From Acidimicrobiaceae bacterium (GTDB lineage: Bacteria; Actinomycetota; Acidimicrobiia; Acidimicrobiales; Ilumatobacteraceae): a DNA stretch of 11,909 bases. The position numbers and the translations under genes were made by a program. Shown here one piece after another: positions 1 to 7,388 of the stretch. The stretch is from positions 1-11,909 of the forward strand of contig VFMC01000159.1 in NCBI GenBank assembly GCA_006515795.1. Direction: 5' to 3'. Each line of letters starts with the position of its first letter. Within the stretch, counting starts at the first letter, position 1. The notes beneath the pieces are model-generated. The model was not told where the DNA came from, made no database searches, and worked only from the letters and a program-made list of their open reading frames with translations.

Positions 1-1036
1 CCCATACCCCGACGCTGCGGGCGAAGCCGCCGCCCCGGTCGCGCCACGCGCCGACGAGTGCCGGCAGGCAGGCGAGCGTGCGGAAGAACATCGCGCCGTA
101 CTCGTGGTGCTCGGCGCCGATGAGCGTGCGGATCGCCGCCGGTCGGATCGTTCCGTAGGTGCGGGCGAGTGCTTCGATGTCGTTCGGGTCGAGACCGCAC
201 ACCTGGCCGGCGCGTTCGGGCGTCCAGTCGGCTACGTGGGCGGCGAGCTCGTCGAAGCCGTGGGTGTGGGCGGCGACCCACTCGCGATCGACCAGGCCAT
301 CGCGGTCGAGCACGTGCATCATCGCCAGCATCAGCGCCACGTCGGTGCCCGGCAACGGTTGCAGGAACCAGTCGGCCGACTCGGCGGTGATCGTGCGGAT
401 CGGATCGATCACCACCACCCGTGCTCCGTCGGCGCGGGCTGCCTCGATCGTCGGCCACAGATGCCGGTTGGTGAGCCTGGTGTTGGTGGCCCACAGGATG
501 ATCAGCTTCGAGTGGCGGAGCTCTTGGGGATCGAGCGCCTTCCCGGTGCCGTTGGTCATCGATGCGCCGGCGCCCGCGGTTGCTCCGCACAGGGCGTGGA
601 CGAGGCGGGTGGCGCCCATCCGGTTCCAGAACCGGTTGGGGAAGCCGAGGGCGAGCAGGCTCTGGTTGCCGGCGCTGCTGTACGGCATCACCGCCTCGGC
701 CCCGTGCGTGTCGATCACCTGGTGCAGGCGCGCGGCTATCTCGGTGAGTGCCGCGTCCCAGCTGATCGGCTCGAACAGTCCCTCGCCCTTCGCACCGATG
801 CGTCGCAGTGGCGTGGTGACGCGCTGCGGGCTGTAGACGCGATCGAGGAACCGGTTCACCTTCGGGCACAGCTCGCCGCGGCTGTACGGATGTTCGGGAT
901 TGCCACGCAGTTGCACCGCAACTCCATCGGTGACGGTGACGTGCCATCCGCAGCTGTCGGGGCAATCGTGATGGCAGGTGCCGTGAACGGTGTTCGAACC
1001 CGCTGATGTGACCACAGGGTCGTCGAGCGTCGTCAT
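1..1036 (-). CDS. Molybdopterin oxidoreductase (DMSO reductase superfamily), 3' part off the window
   Basis: The reverse strand from the ATG at 1036 reads without a stop to the window edge, giving the first 345 residues. An N-terminal cysteine set, C21, C25, C29 and C57 (Cx3Cx3Cx27C, within HGTCHHDCPDSCG and GELCPK), is the expected 4Fe-4S ligand pattern. It is followed by hallmarks of the bis-MGD Mo/W fold: ISWDAAL near residue 91, WATNTRLTNRHLW at 182-194, VVVIDP at 207-212 and PLPGTDVALMLAM at 227-239. Enzymes of this superfamily carry out two-electron redox or hydroxylation chemistry with molybdenum or tungsten bound to two pterins. The substrate cannot be told, and I could not assign the metal-ligand residue. 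There is no twin-arginine signal at the N terminus, so a cytoplasmic location is likely. The gene lies 43 bp downstream of the damaged LLM oxidoreductase on the same strand. The family call is firm; the start is the first in-frame ATG and fits the position of the Cys motif. Confidence 0.9.
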   Translation of the reverse strand, partial: MTTLDDPVVTSAGSNTVHGTCHHDCPDSCGWHVTVTDGVAVQLRGNPEHPYSRGELCPKVNRFLDRVYSPQRVTTPLRRIGAKGEGLFEPISWDAALTEIAARLHQVIDTHGAEAVMPYSSAGNQSLLALGFPNRFWNRMGATRLVHALCGATAGAGASMTNGTGKALDPQELRHSKLIILWATNTRLTNRHLWPTIEAARADGARVVVIDPIRTITAESADWFLQPLPGTDVALMLAMMHVLDRDGLVDREWVAAHTHGFDELAAHVADWTPERAGQVCGLDPNDIEALARTYGTIRPAAIRTLIGAEHHEYGAMFFRTLACLPALVGAWRDRGGGFARSVGVW

Positions 1037-1079
1037 GCGAGCATCGTACGACGCGACCGATCAGCCATGCTGGCGGCTT

Positions 1080-2073
1080 TCAGTCATGCACCGGGCCGAG
1101 GACGGGGCGCAGCACTTCGCCGGCGAGCTCGACGGCTTCGAGGTCGTGGGCGTCGGGCATGTTGAACACGATGCCGTCGAGGCCGGCGTCGAGAAGCGTC
1201 TGCACCTGTGCCTGCACGGCCGGGGGATCGCCGAGGATGAACATCGCCCGAACCCGGGCCTGGACGTCGGCGGGGAGGTCGTCGAGCTTGGCGCCACCGA
1301 ACCTTCCGGCGATCTTTGCCTCGGCCGCCTCCATCGTGCGCCCGACCACGAGCGTGCCAAGCCGCGTGCGGCAGATGGTGCTGGGATCGCGGCCGAGTCG
1401 TTCGCAATGGCCGTCGAGCACACCGAGGAGGTGGCGTACCGCCGTGGCCTCGCCGAACACGTTGCAGGCGTCGGCGTACTGGGCGACCATCCGCAACGTC
1501 TTGCGCTCGCCACTGCCCCCGATCAGCACCGGTGGGCCACCGGGTTGCACCGGTTTGGGCACGTTCATCGCTTCGGTCACCTTGAACCACTTGCCGTCGA
1601 AGGTGGTGGTGTGGTTGGTGAACATGCTGGTGACGATCTGGAGGCCTTCCTCCAGCTTCTCGAAGCGATCGGTGAACGTGCCGAACTCGAAGCCGTAGGC
1701 ATCATGCTCCTGTTCGAACCAGCCGGCGCCGATGCCCCAGATCGCCCGGCCTGCGGAAATCACATCGAGGCCGGTGACGGTCGGCCGGGTTGCGGTAGGT
1801 CATGCCGCCGACCATCGCGCCGAGGCGCACCGTGGACGTGCGCGCCGCGATCGCGGTGAGCAGCGAGTACGCCTCGAACATCTCCTGGTCGGGCTTGCCG
1901 AGCATCGGGAGCTGGTAGAAGTGGTCCATCACGAACACGCTGTCGAAGCCGTTGTTCTCGGCGGCCACAGCGATCGCGGCGATCCGCTCGAACAGGTCGG
2001 CGGCGCCGACCCCGGGGTAGGTGAAGTTCGGGATCTGGAGCCCCATGCGGATGGAGAGTCGGGCAGCGGTCAT
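1080..2073 (-). pseudogene. LLM-class (F420-type) oxidoreductase, frameshifted
   Basis: Two adjacent reverse-strand frames encode the two halves of one luciferase-like monooxygenase. The N-terminal half (2073 to about 1783) has MGLQIPNF, VMDHFYQLP, EAYSLLTAIAARTSTVRLG and GGMTYRNPA. The C-terminal half (about 1781 to 1080) resumes with TVTGLDVISAGRA, IWGIGAGWFEQEHDAYGF, PVQPGGPPVLIGGSGERKT and ADACNVFG, ending in a TGA at 1080-1082. This is the pattern of the probable F420-dependent oxidoreductase family that includes Rv1855c-like proteins; F420 use is family knowledge, not visible here. Relatives normally have about four residues (LLAK-like) between NPA and TVT. Here only a single base, at 1782, lies between those codons, a net loss of about 11 bp that shifts the frame. 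The product is therefore predicted to be truncated near residue 97. Start: ATG 2073 or the ATG at 2046, which begins at the usual family N terminus. It may be a true pseudogene or a sequence error. Confidence 0.85.
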
Positions 2074-2102
2074 CGGCCGACCCTACGTCGCCGAGCACAT
2101 CA

Positions 2103-3344
2103 TCACGATCCCCCTCTTTCGACGTCGATCTGACCGAGGCCGACGCGCACGTCGATCGCGTAGGTGGGGCCACCGACCTCGGCCCCGGCCGCCGGCGGAG
2201 CGAGTGTTCTGGCGTCGTCGTGGCGGATGCCCTCGAGCACCGCGACACCGTCGATTCGGAGCTCGCCGGCGCCGACCTCGCTCGTCAGTTCGATCGTGGC
2301 ATCGGCGGGCACCACGAGATGCAGCCGCCCGATGCCGACCTCGATCTCCAGTTGGACGCGACCCGCGGAGACGTCGAGTTCGGTCAAGTCGACCACCAGT
2401 TCGCCGATCCCGAGCTCTGTACGCCGGTCCAGCTGCGACAGCGTGGTCGGCTGCAACCGCCGACCTCCAGTTCCACCGTCGAGGTCGGGCTGCACTACTG
2501 CGAGCAGCGCCAGCAACGCGCCGATGGTCAACACCGCCGGCAGCGGCAGCCATGAGCGATTCACGAGAGCGCTCACCGCCGCGCCGGCGACCAGGATCGT
2601 GAGCACCGTCAGCAAGCCGGTGAGCATCGACATGTCCCACCAGTCGATCGCGTCACCACTCGCGGCCAACGCGGCAAACCCGAACGCCGCTACCACCGCG
2701 ACGGCGCCGACCGGAACGCGCTGCCGGCGAGGAACCGTGGCCGCGGCGAAGGCCGGCTCGGCGGATCTCGTCACGGTGACCGCGTCGGTGGTCCCTGTCT
2801 CTGGCTTGGCTGCCGTCGCCGTGGCTGCCGTCGCCGTGGCTGCCGTCGCCGTGGCTGCCGTCGGCCCTGTCGCGTTTGCGGCCTGCGCCGAGGGGGGCTC
2901 CCAGTTCGGCGCGCCGGGTGGCCCTTGCTTCGAGCCGAGCGTCGGCGTGACCCACAGCAGCACACCGACGGCGATCAGCCCGAGCCCCCACGGCACTCCA
3001 CCGAAGAGGAACCACGATCCCAGCGACCCGATCCCACCGGCAACCAGCACGATGCCCACGGCGATGTACAGGGGCATCCGGCGTCGATCGCGCACGATCG
3101 CCTCCAACGACACGGCTCTCTCGGGTCGGTCGGGCAGGAGCGTCCACGCCGCCACGTACACCAGCGCCAGCACCGGCAGCACGATGGTGGCCACCGCAAC
3201 AGCGATGCGGGTCGTTCGAACGTCGAAGCCGTAGGTGCGACACAGGCCAGCGACGACCCCGCCGAGCTTGTCGTCGTCGGGGTCGCGCGACACGGGTCGT
3301 TCGAACCAGCGCGGAGCGTTCATCGGTGCAGTCTGTTCGTTCAT
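2103..3344 (-). CDS. PspC-domain membrane protein with LiaF-like C-terminal domain
   Basis: This is a 413-residue protein if started at the ATG at 3344. In-frame starts upstream are ATG 3362, ATG 3380 and TTG 3389; none has a good ribosome site, so the start is uncertain. Residues about 15-75 are a PspC domain (DDKLGGVVAGLCRTYGFDV, then a hydrophobic helix and LPDRP). Further membrane segments lie near 92-110, 112-134, 211-229, 239-261 and 267-284. Between the two membrane groups is a Pro/Ala/Thr-rich linker containing a three-fold TAATA repeat. The C-terminal part (about 307-413) is soluble and repeats a short motif four times: GIGELVVDL, VGIGRLHLVV, VGAGELRID and VGLGQIDV. This resembles the C-terminal domain of LiaF, the envelope-stress sensor partner. 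It is divergently transcribed from a PspC-fused kinase, so a role as modulator of that kinase is a reasonable inference. The broken LLM gene follows 29 bp downstream and may be co-transcribed. Confidence 0.85.
   Translation of the reverse strand: MNEQTAPMNAPRWFERPVSRDPDDDKLGGVVAGLCRTYGFDVRTTRIAVAVATIVLPVLALVYVAAWTLLPDRPERAVSLEAIVRDRRRMPLYIAVGIVLVAGGIGSLGSWFLFGGVPWGLGLIAVGVLLWVTPTLGSKQGPPGAPNWEPPSAQAANATGPTAATATAATATAATATAAKPETGTTDAVTVTRSAEPAFAAATVPRRQRVPVGAVAVVAAFGFAALAASGDAIDWWDMSMLTGLLTVLTILVAGAAVSALVNRSWLPLPAVLTIGALLALLAVVQPDLDGGTGGRRLQPTTLSQLDRRTELGIGELVVDLTELDVSAGRVQLEIEVGIGRLHLVVPADATIELTSEVGAGELRIDGVAVLEGIRHDDARTLAPPAAGAEVGGPTYAIDVRVGLGQIDVERGGS
2809..2863. repeat. 15-bp tandem repeat coding a TAATA linker
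   Basis: The unit gctgccgtcgccgtg occurs three times in perfect tandem (2809-2823, 2824-2838, 2839-2853), followed by a partial copy of 10 bases (2854-2863). On the coding (minus) strand it gives a five-residue Ala/Thr period in the linker between the two membrane groups of the PspC protein. The unit length is a multiple of three, so copy-number change would alter linker length but not frame. Confidence 0.9.
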
Positions 3345-3410
3345 CCGTCCAGCATCCGGCATCGCCAGGCGCGACGCCATCGGGGACAACCCGCTGGCGG
3401 CCCTGAACGA

Positions 3411-3465
3411 ACCCTGAGCCGCACCCTTGGGTCCACCCTGAGACCGACGTGCTGCGAATCAGGGT
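3411..3465. promoter_or_regulatory. Phased ACCCT sites, candidate operator of the PspC two-component module
   Basis: In the intergenic region between the divergent PspC gene and the kinase gene, ACCCT starts at 3411, 3423 and 3435, exactly 12 bp apart. The first and third are extended to ACCCTGAG. An inverted copy, TCAGGGT, lies at 3459-3465, so the ACCCTGA-type elements fall at 3411, 3435 and 3459 with a 24-bp step. A further CCCTGA lies at 3401-3406. The array ends 9 bp before the candidate -35 box of the kinase promoter. Such spacing is typical of cooperative regulator binding, and the neighbouring LuxR-type regulator is the obvious candidate. That assignment is inference. Confidence 0.45.
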
Positions 3466-3474
3466 GCTACCCCG

Positions 3475-3503
3475 GTGACAGCCGCAGGACGACCTGCGAC
3501 AAT
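3475..3503 (+). promoter_or_regulatory. Candidate leaderless promoter of the sensor kinase gene
   Basis: GTGACA (3475-3480, five of six matches to TTGACA) is separated by exactly 17 bp from GACAAT (3498-3503, four of six matches to TATAAT). A start point about seven or eight bases downstream falls on the ATG at 3511, which lacks any ribosome site. A leaderless transcript, common in actinobacteria, would explain this and supports ATG 3511 over the in-frame GTG at 3475. Confidence 0.5.
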
Positions 3504-3510
3504 CGATCTC

Positions 3511-4716
3511 ATGCTCGCTCGGTCGCTGTCGTTCGCCCGCCGCGACGACCGACGCGTGTTTGCGGGTGTCGCTGGCGGTTTCGCCGATCAGCATGGCATC
3601 GATGCCACAGTGGTGCGCGGCGTGCTGGTGGTGCTCACCTTTGCGGCAGGCCTCGGGTTGCTCCTGTACGCGTTCGGTGCTCTGGTGTCGGAGCCGGCCG
3701 GCGCGGTGCTGCCGCCACGTCATCCGACGGATGCGCGTCGAGTCGTGTCCGTGGTGTGCGTCGGGCTCGGAATGCTGCTCGTGGTCCGGTCCACCGGTGT
3801 CTGGCTCGGCGACGCGTTGATGGTGCCGTTGGCAGTGGTCATCGCCGGCATCGTGGTGCTCGGCTTGATCAGACCCGACCTGCACGACCGATCCGACGAC
3901 TCGCACTGGTCAGAGCTGGCGTCGGGCCCCCGCGCCCGCACCAGGTTGTTCGCCGGCGCCGCGCTCGTGGCGGTGGGGTTGGTGATCGTGGGCACGCGAG
4001 GCGGAGTTTCGAGCAACGTGCGAACAGGCGTCCTCGCGACGGCATTTACGGTCCTGGGCATCGCCGTGCTGCTCGGACCGTGGCTCGCCGGCATGGCGCG
4101 CAGCGCCGCCGAAGACCGGCGGCAGCGAATTCGGCTGAACGAACGCGAGGCGATGGCAGCCCACCTGCACGACTCCGTGCTGCAGACCCTCGCCCTGATC
4201 CAGCGCACCGCCGGCGACCCGCGGCGCACAGTCACACTTGCCCGCCAACAAGAGCGAGACCTGCGGGAGTGGCTGTACGGCACCACCGACGCGGTGTCGG
4301 GCAGCCTCACGTCGGCGATGCGGGCAATGGTGAGTGACGTCGAGGCCACCTACGACATCACCATCGAGTTGGTGATGGTGGGTGACGCCGATCTCACCGA
4401 CACCCACGCCGGGCTGGTGGCCGCCGCCCGTGAGGCTTGCGTGAACGTTGCCAAGCACAGCGGCGCCACCTCTGCTGCGGTGTACGTGGAGGTCGGTCCG
4501 ACCGAACTCGAGTGCTGGGTGCGCGATCGCGGGCGCGGCTTCGACCAGGCCGACGCGGCCCTTCGACGCACCGAGCGCCGCGGCATCACCGACTCGATCG
4601 ACGCGCGCCTCGAGCGTCTCGGTGGGCGGTCACACATCGAATCGGTGCCTGGCGTGGGCACCGAGGTGCATCTGGCAGTTCCTGTGTCGGCGGTGTCGCA
4701 GGACGCGGTTCGATGA
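3511..4716 (+). CDS. PspC-fused sensor histidine kinase, NarL/LiaS type
   Basis: The protein has 401 residues from ATG 3511; an in-frame GTG at 3475 would add 12 residues and has a weak AGGGTG upstream. The N terminus is a PspC domain (RRDDRRVFAGVAGGFADQHGID at about 10-31, then a hydrophobic helix at 36-60). More membrane helices lie near 77-96, 101-121, 146-162 and 174-195. The cytoplasmic part has a HisKA_3 phosphoacceptor motif (EAMAAHLHDSVLQTL, with H220 of LHD the likely phosphorylated histidine) and a HATPase_c domain: N box EACVNVAKHSGA (N312), G1 box DRGRGFD (339-345) and G2 box GVGTEVHL (381-388). It should autophosphorylate and pass phosphate to the regulator whose ATG overlaps its TGA. 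There is no separate extracellular sensor domain, so the signal is probably read in the membrane or through the divergent PspC/LiaF-like partner. The kinase call is firm; the stimulus is unknown. Confidence 0.92.
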   Translation: MLARSLSFARRDDRRVFAGVAGGFADQHGIDATVVRGVLVVLTFAAGLGLLLYAFGALVSEPAGAVLPPRHPTDARRVVSVVCVGLGMLLVVRSTGVWLGDALMVPLAVVIAGIVVLGLIRPDLHDRSDDSHWSELASGPRARTRLFAGAALVAVGLVIVGTRGGVSSNVRTGVLATAFTVLGIAVLLGPWLAGMARSAAEDRRQRIRLNEREAMAAHLHDSVLQTLALIQRTAGDPRRTVTLARQQERDLREWLYGTTDAVSGSLTSAMRAMVSDVEATYDITIELVMVGDADLTDTHAGLVAAAREACVNVAKHSGATSAAVYVEVGPTELECWVRDRGRGFDQADAALRRTERRGITDSIDARLERLGGRSHIESVPGVGTEVHLAVPVSAVSQDAVR

Positions 4717-5345
4717 TCCGCGTGTACCTGGTGGACGACCATGCGCTGTTCCGTGCCGGGGTGCGGGCGGAGATCGGCGCGTCGGTGGAGGTGGTCGGTG
4801 AGGCGGCCACCGTCGACGAAGCGGTGCTCGGCATCCTCGATGAGCGACCCGACGTCGTGGTGGTCGACGTGCACATGCCCGGAGGCGGCGGCCGAGCGAT
4901 CATCGAACGGGTGCTCGCCGACTGGCCCGAGGCCGTCTTCCTCGCCCTGTCGGTCTCGGACTCGGCTGAAGACGTAGTGGCCGTGATCCGCGCCGGTGCC
5001 CGCGGCTACGTCACCAAGACCATCGACGCCGGCGAGTTGGTGAACGCGATCCACCGCGTGCGTGAGGGGGATGCCGTGTTCTCGCCGCGCCTGGCCGGCT
5101 TCGTGCTCGACGCGTTCTCCGGCACCGTGCCGGCGCCGAACGATCCCGAGCTCGATCAGCTCACGGCACGCGAGCAGGAGGTGATGCGCCTCATCGCCCG
5201 CGGCTACACGTACCGCGAGGTGGCCGGCAACCTGCACCTGTCGGTGAAGACGGTGGAAACGCATGTGTCGGCGGTGCTCCGCAAGCTGCAGTTGTCGAAT
5301 CGCCACGAGCTCACCGCATGGGCGAACGACCGACGCCTGCTCTGA
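4713..5345 (+). CDS. LuxR/NarL-family response regulator
   Basis: The 210-residue protein starts at an ATG overlapping the kinase stop codon (ATGA, 4713-4716), a sign of translational coupling. A GGA about nine bases upstream may aid initiation. Residues 1-120 are a receiver domain: acidic pair D8-D9, phosphoacceptor D52 in VVVVDVHMPGG, S80 and K102 in YVTKTIDAGEL. Residues about 147-208 are a LuxR-type helix-turn-helix (LTAREQEVMRLIARGYTYREVA, then LSVKTVETHVSAVLRKL). It is the direct partner of the upstream kinase and likely binds DNA as a phosphorylated dimer. The ACCCT array at 3411-3465 is a plausible target, giving feedback on both divergent PspC genes. Length and domains are normal for the family. 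Confidence 0.95.
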   Translation: MIRVYLVDDHALFRAGVRAEIGASVEVVGEAATVDEAVLGILDERPDVVVVDVHMPGGGGRAIIERVLADWPEAVFLALSVSDSAEDVVAVIRAGARGYVTKTIDAGELVNAIHRVREGDAVFSPRLAGFVLDAFSGTVPAPNDPELDQLTAREQEVMRLIARGYTYREVAGNLHLSVKTVETHVSAVLRKLQLSNRHELTAWANDRRLL

Positions 5346-5412
5346 TCCGATGTGACCGGATGCGACACCTACCAGATCGGGACCATTGGCCGTTCCCGAG
5401 CTGACCGTGGAC

Positions 5413-5422
5413 CGGGTACGGT
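5413..5422 (+). promoter_or_regulatory. Possible -10 region before the EF-G2 gene
   Basis: CGGGTACGGT contains TACGGT (5417-5422), matching the actinobacterial TANNNT -10 pattern, 42 bases before the GTG at 5465. The same ten bases occur 32 bases before the amidohydrolase start (8264-8273). No good -35 box lies at the right distance here, so support is weak. Confidence 0.25.
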
Positions 5423-5452
5423 CGCTTGCACAGCGGTGCTCGCACGAACCAG

Positions 5453-5458
5453 AAGGAG
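5453..5458 (+). promoter_or_regulatory. Ribosome binding site of the EF-G2 gene
   Basis: AAGGAG lies six bases before the GTG at 5465. This is the best ribosome site in the window. It fixes the start at GTG 5465 rather than at the in-frame codon at 5426, and puts the P-loop 15 residues into the protein as usual for EF-G. Confidence 0.8.
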
Positions 5459-5464
5459 TCACGG

Positions 5465-7359
5465 GTGGATCTTCTCCCGACCGACAGGATTCGCAACGTG
5501 GTGTTGCTCGGGCACACTGGCGTGGGCAAGACGACCCTCGCCGAGGCCCTGCTGGCCCGGTCGGGTGCCGTGCCGCGACCAGGCAAGGTCGACGATGGCA
5601 CCAGCCTGCTCGACACCGATCCCGAGTCCGTCAAGCGGCGCATGTCGCTGTCGCTGGCTCTGGCACCGTTCACGTGGACCGCTCCCGACGGGCGCGATCA
5701 CCGCATCAACCTCATCGACGTGCCCGGCTACGCCGACTTCGCCGGCGAGGTCGAGGCGGCCATGTCGGTGGCCGATCTCGTCGTGCTGGTCGTGAGCGCG
5801 GTCGATGGCGTGCAGGTGCAGACCGAGCTGCAGTGGCGGCGAGCTGTCGCCCTCGGGCTGCCGCGCATGGTGTTCGTGACGAAGGAGGACAAGGATCGCG
5901 CCAACTTCCACAACGTGCTCGAGCAACTGACGGTCGCTTTCGGCGCTGGTTTCGTGCCGCTCGAGCTGCCCATCGGTGAGGCCTCCACGTTGCACGGCAT
6001 CGCCGACGTGTTGAGCGACGAGGCTTACGGCTACGAGCCTGGCGGCACACACCACGTCGAACCCGTGCCATCCGATGTCGCCGAGGAGGAGCACCGTCTC
6101 CACGATTCGATCGTCGAGGAGATCGTCGCGGGCGACGACGAGCAGTTGGAGCGCTACTTGTCGGGCGACGTTCTGTCGGTGGCTGATCTCCAACGAACGC
6201 TTCGCCACGAGGTGCTCGACTGCATCGAGTTCCCGGTTCTGCTGGGCTCGGCGATCACCGGGCTCGGACTCGATCGACTGGCCGACTTCATTTGCGACCT
6301 CGGTCCGTCGCCGGCCGACCGCCCGGTCGACGTGCATGCGGGCGACGAGCGAGTGGCGGTGACCGCCGCCTCGAACGGAAAGCCACTCGCCTACATCTTC
6401 AAGACGATCGCCGATCCCTTCGTCGGGCAGCTCTCGATGTTCAAGGTGCTGAGTGGCACGATCCGCTCCGGCGACCACCTCATCAACAGCCGCGCCGGCG
6501 CCGATGAGCGACTGCACGGACTGTTCGTGCTTCTCGGAAAGGAGCAGCAACCGGTCACCGAGGTGCGTGCGGGTGACATCGCCGCAGTGGCCAAGCTCGC
6601 CTCGTCACGCACCGGCGACACGTTGGCCCCGAAAGGCCTGCCGGTACGGATGACCGTGCCAGCGGGGTTGAGCCCGCAGTACGGAGTCGCCATCGTCCCC
6701 CGCACTCAGGCCGACGACGACAAGCTCGGCAGCGCACTGGCCCGGTTGCAGGCCGAGGATCCGGTTCTCGTCGTCGACCGCAACGACGAGACGGGCGGGC
6801 ATCGGCCGAAGGCAAGGTTAAGAAGCAGAGCGGCGGTCACGGCCAGTACGCCGTGGCGATGCTCCGTGTGGAACCGCTGCCACGTGGAGCCGGTTTCGAG
6901 TTCGTCGACGCTGTTGTCGGTGGCGCCATCCCACGTAACCTCGTCCCCGCCGTGCACAAGGGCGTGGAGGAGTGCATGGTGGCCGGAGGCCTGCACGGAT
7001 TTCCCGTCGTCGATGTTCGGGTCGAGTGCTACGACGGCAAGTTCCACAGCGTCGACTCCAGCGAGATGGCATTCAAGACGGCGGCGTCGCTCGGCTTCAA
7101 GGACGCCCTCGCCGTTGCTGGTGCGATCGTGCTCGAACCGGTGTCGTTGCTGAAGGTGACCGTGCCGTCGGGTACGCAGGGCGACGTGCTGGGCGACATC
7201 ACGGCGCGACGCGGTCGCGTGATGGGCAGCGATGCGGCAGATCACGGAGAGCAGACCATCACAGCTCACGTGCCCACCCGCGAACTGCTCCGCTACGCGG
7301 TGGAGCTGCGCTCGATGAGCGGCGGTCGCGGCACCTTCACGGCCGAGCACGACCACTAG
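5465..7359 (+). pseudogene. EF-G2/FusA2-like translation GTPase, internally deleted and frameshifted
   Basis: From GTG 5465 the first 444 residues cover the G domain and domain II: G1 GHTGVGKT (16-23), G3 DVPGY (85-89), G4 TKED (139-142), G5 GSA (261-263) and, at the end, LARLQAEDPVLVVDRNDETG. In EF-G proteins NDETG is followed by about 45 residues of domain III (GMGEAHL-like up to YRETI). Here they are absent and the frame changes at about 6797-6799. The second frame continues with AEGKVKKQSGGHGQYAVAML and carries domains IV and V (GGAIPRNLVPAVHKGV, SVDSSEMAFKTAASLGF, EPVSLLKVTVPSG, GDITARRGRVMG) to the TAG at 7357-7359. Together they encode about 630 residues, against roughly 700 in the family. 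EF-G2 proteins are ribosome-associated paralogues of EF-G with poorly known roles. As written, translation would leave the frame before domain IV. Genuine decay or an assembly deletion are both possible. The next gene starts 29 bp downstream. Confidence 0.88.
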
Positions 7360-7388
7360 GCCAAGGCGTCGCTACCGTCGACCAAGTC

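Noticed and set aside
104..1006. A 300-codon plus-strand open frame
   Set aside because: It is antisense to the molybdopterin oxidoreductase, whose motifs are unambiguous on the minus strand.
1700..1800. Programmed frameshifting in the LLM gene
   Set aside because: There is no slippery heptamer, and the comparison with relatives shows missing residues rather than a simple slip.
2653..3906. A 417-codon minus-strand frame spanning the divergent control region
   Set aside because: It overlaps the PspC protein in another frame and runs into the kinase gene; composition is low-complexity His/Arg/Gln with no family match.
4437..4712. Upstream in-frame extension of the response regulator
   Set aside because: It overlaps the kinase HATPase domain. 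The receiver domain begins exactly at the ATG at 4713, which overlaps the kinase stop.
5459..6550. A 363-codon minus-strand open frame
   Set aside because: It is a shadow of the EF-G2-like gene with no domain signature.
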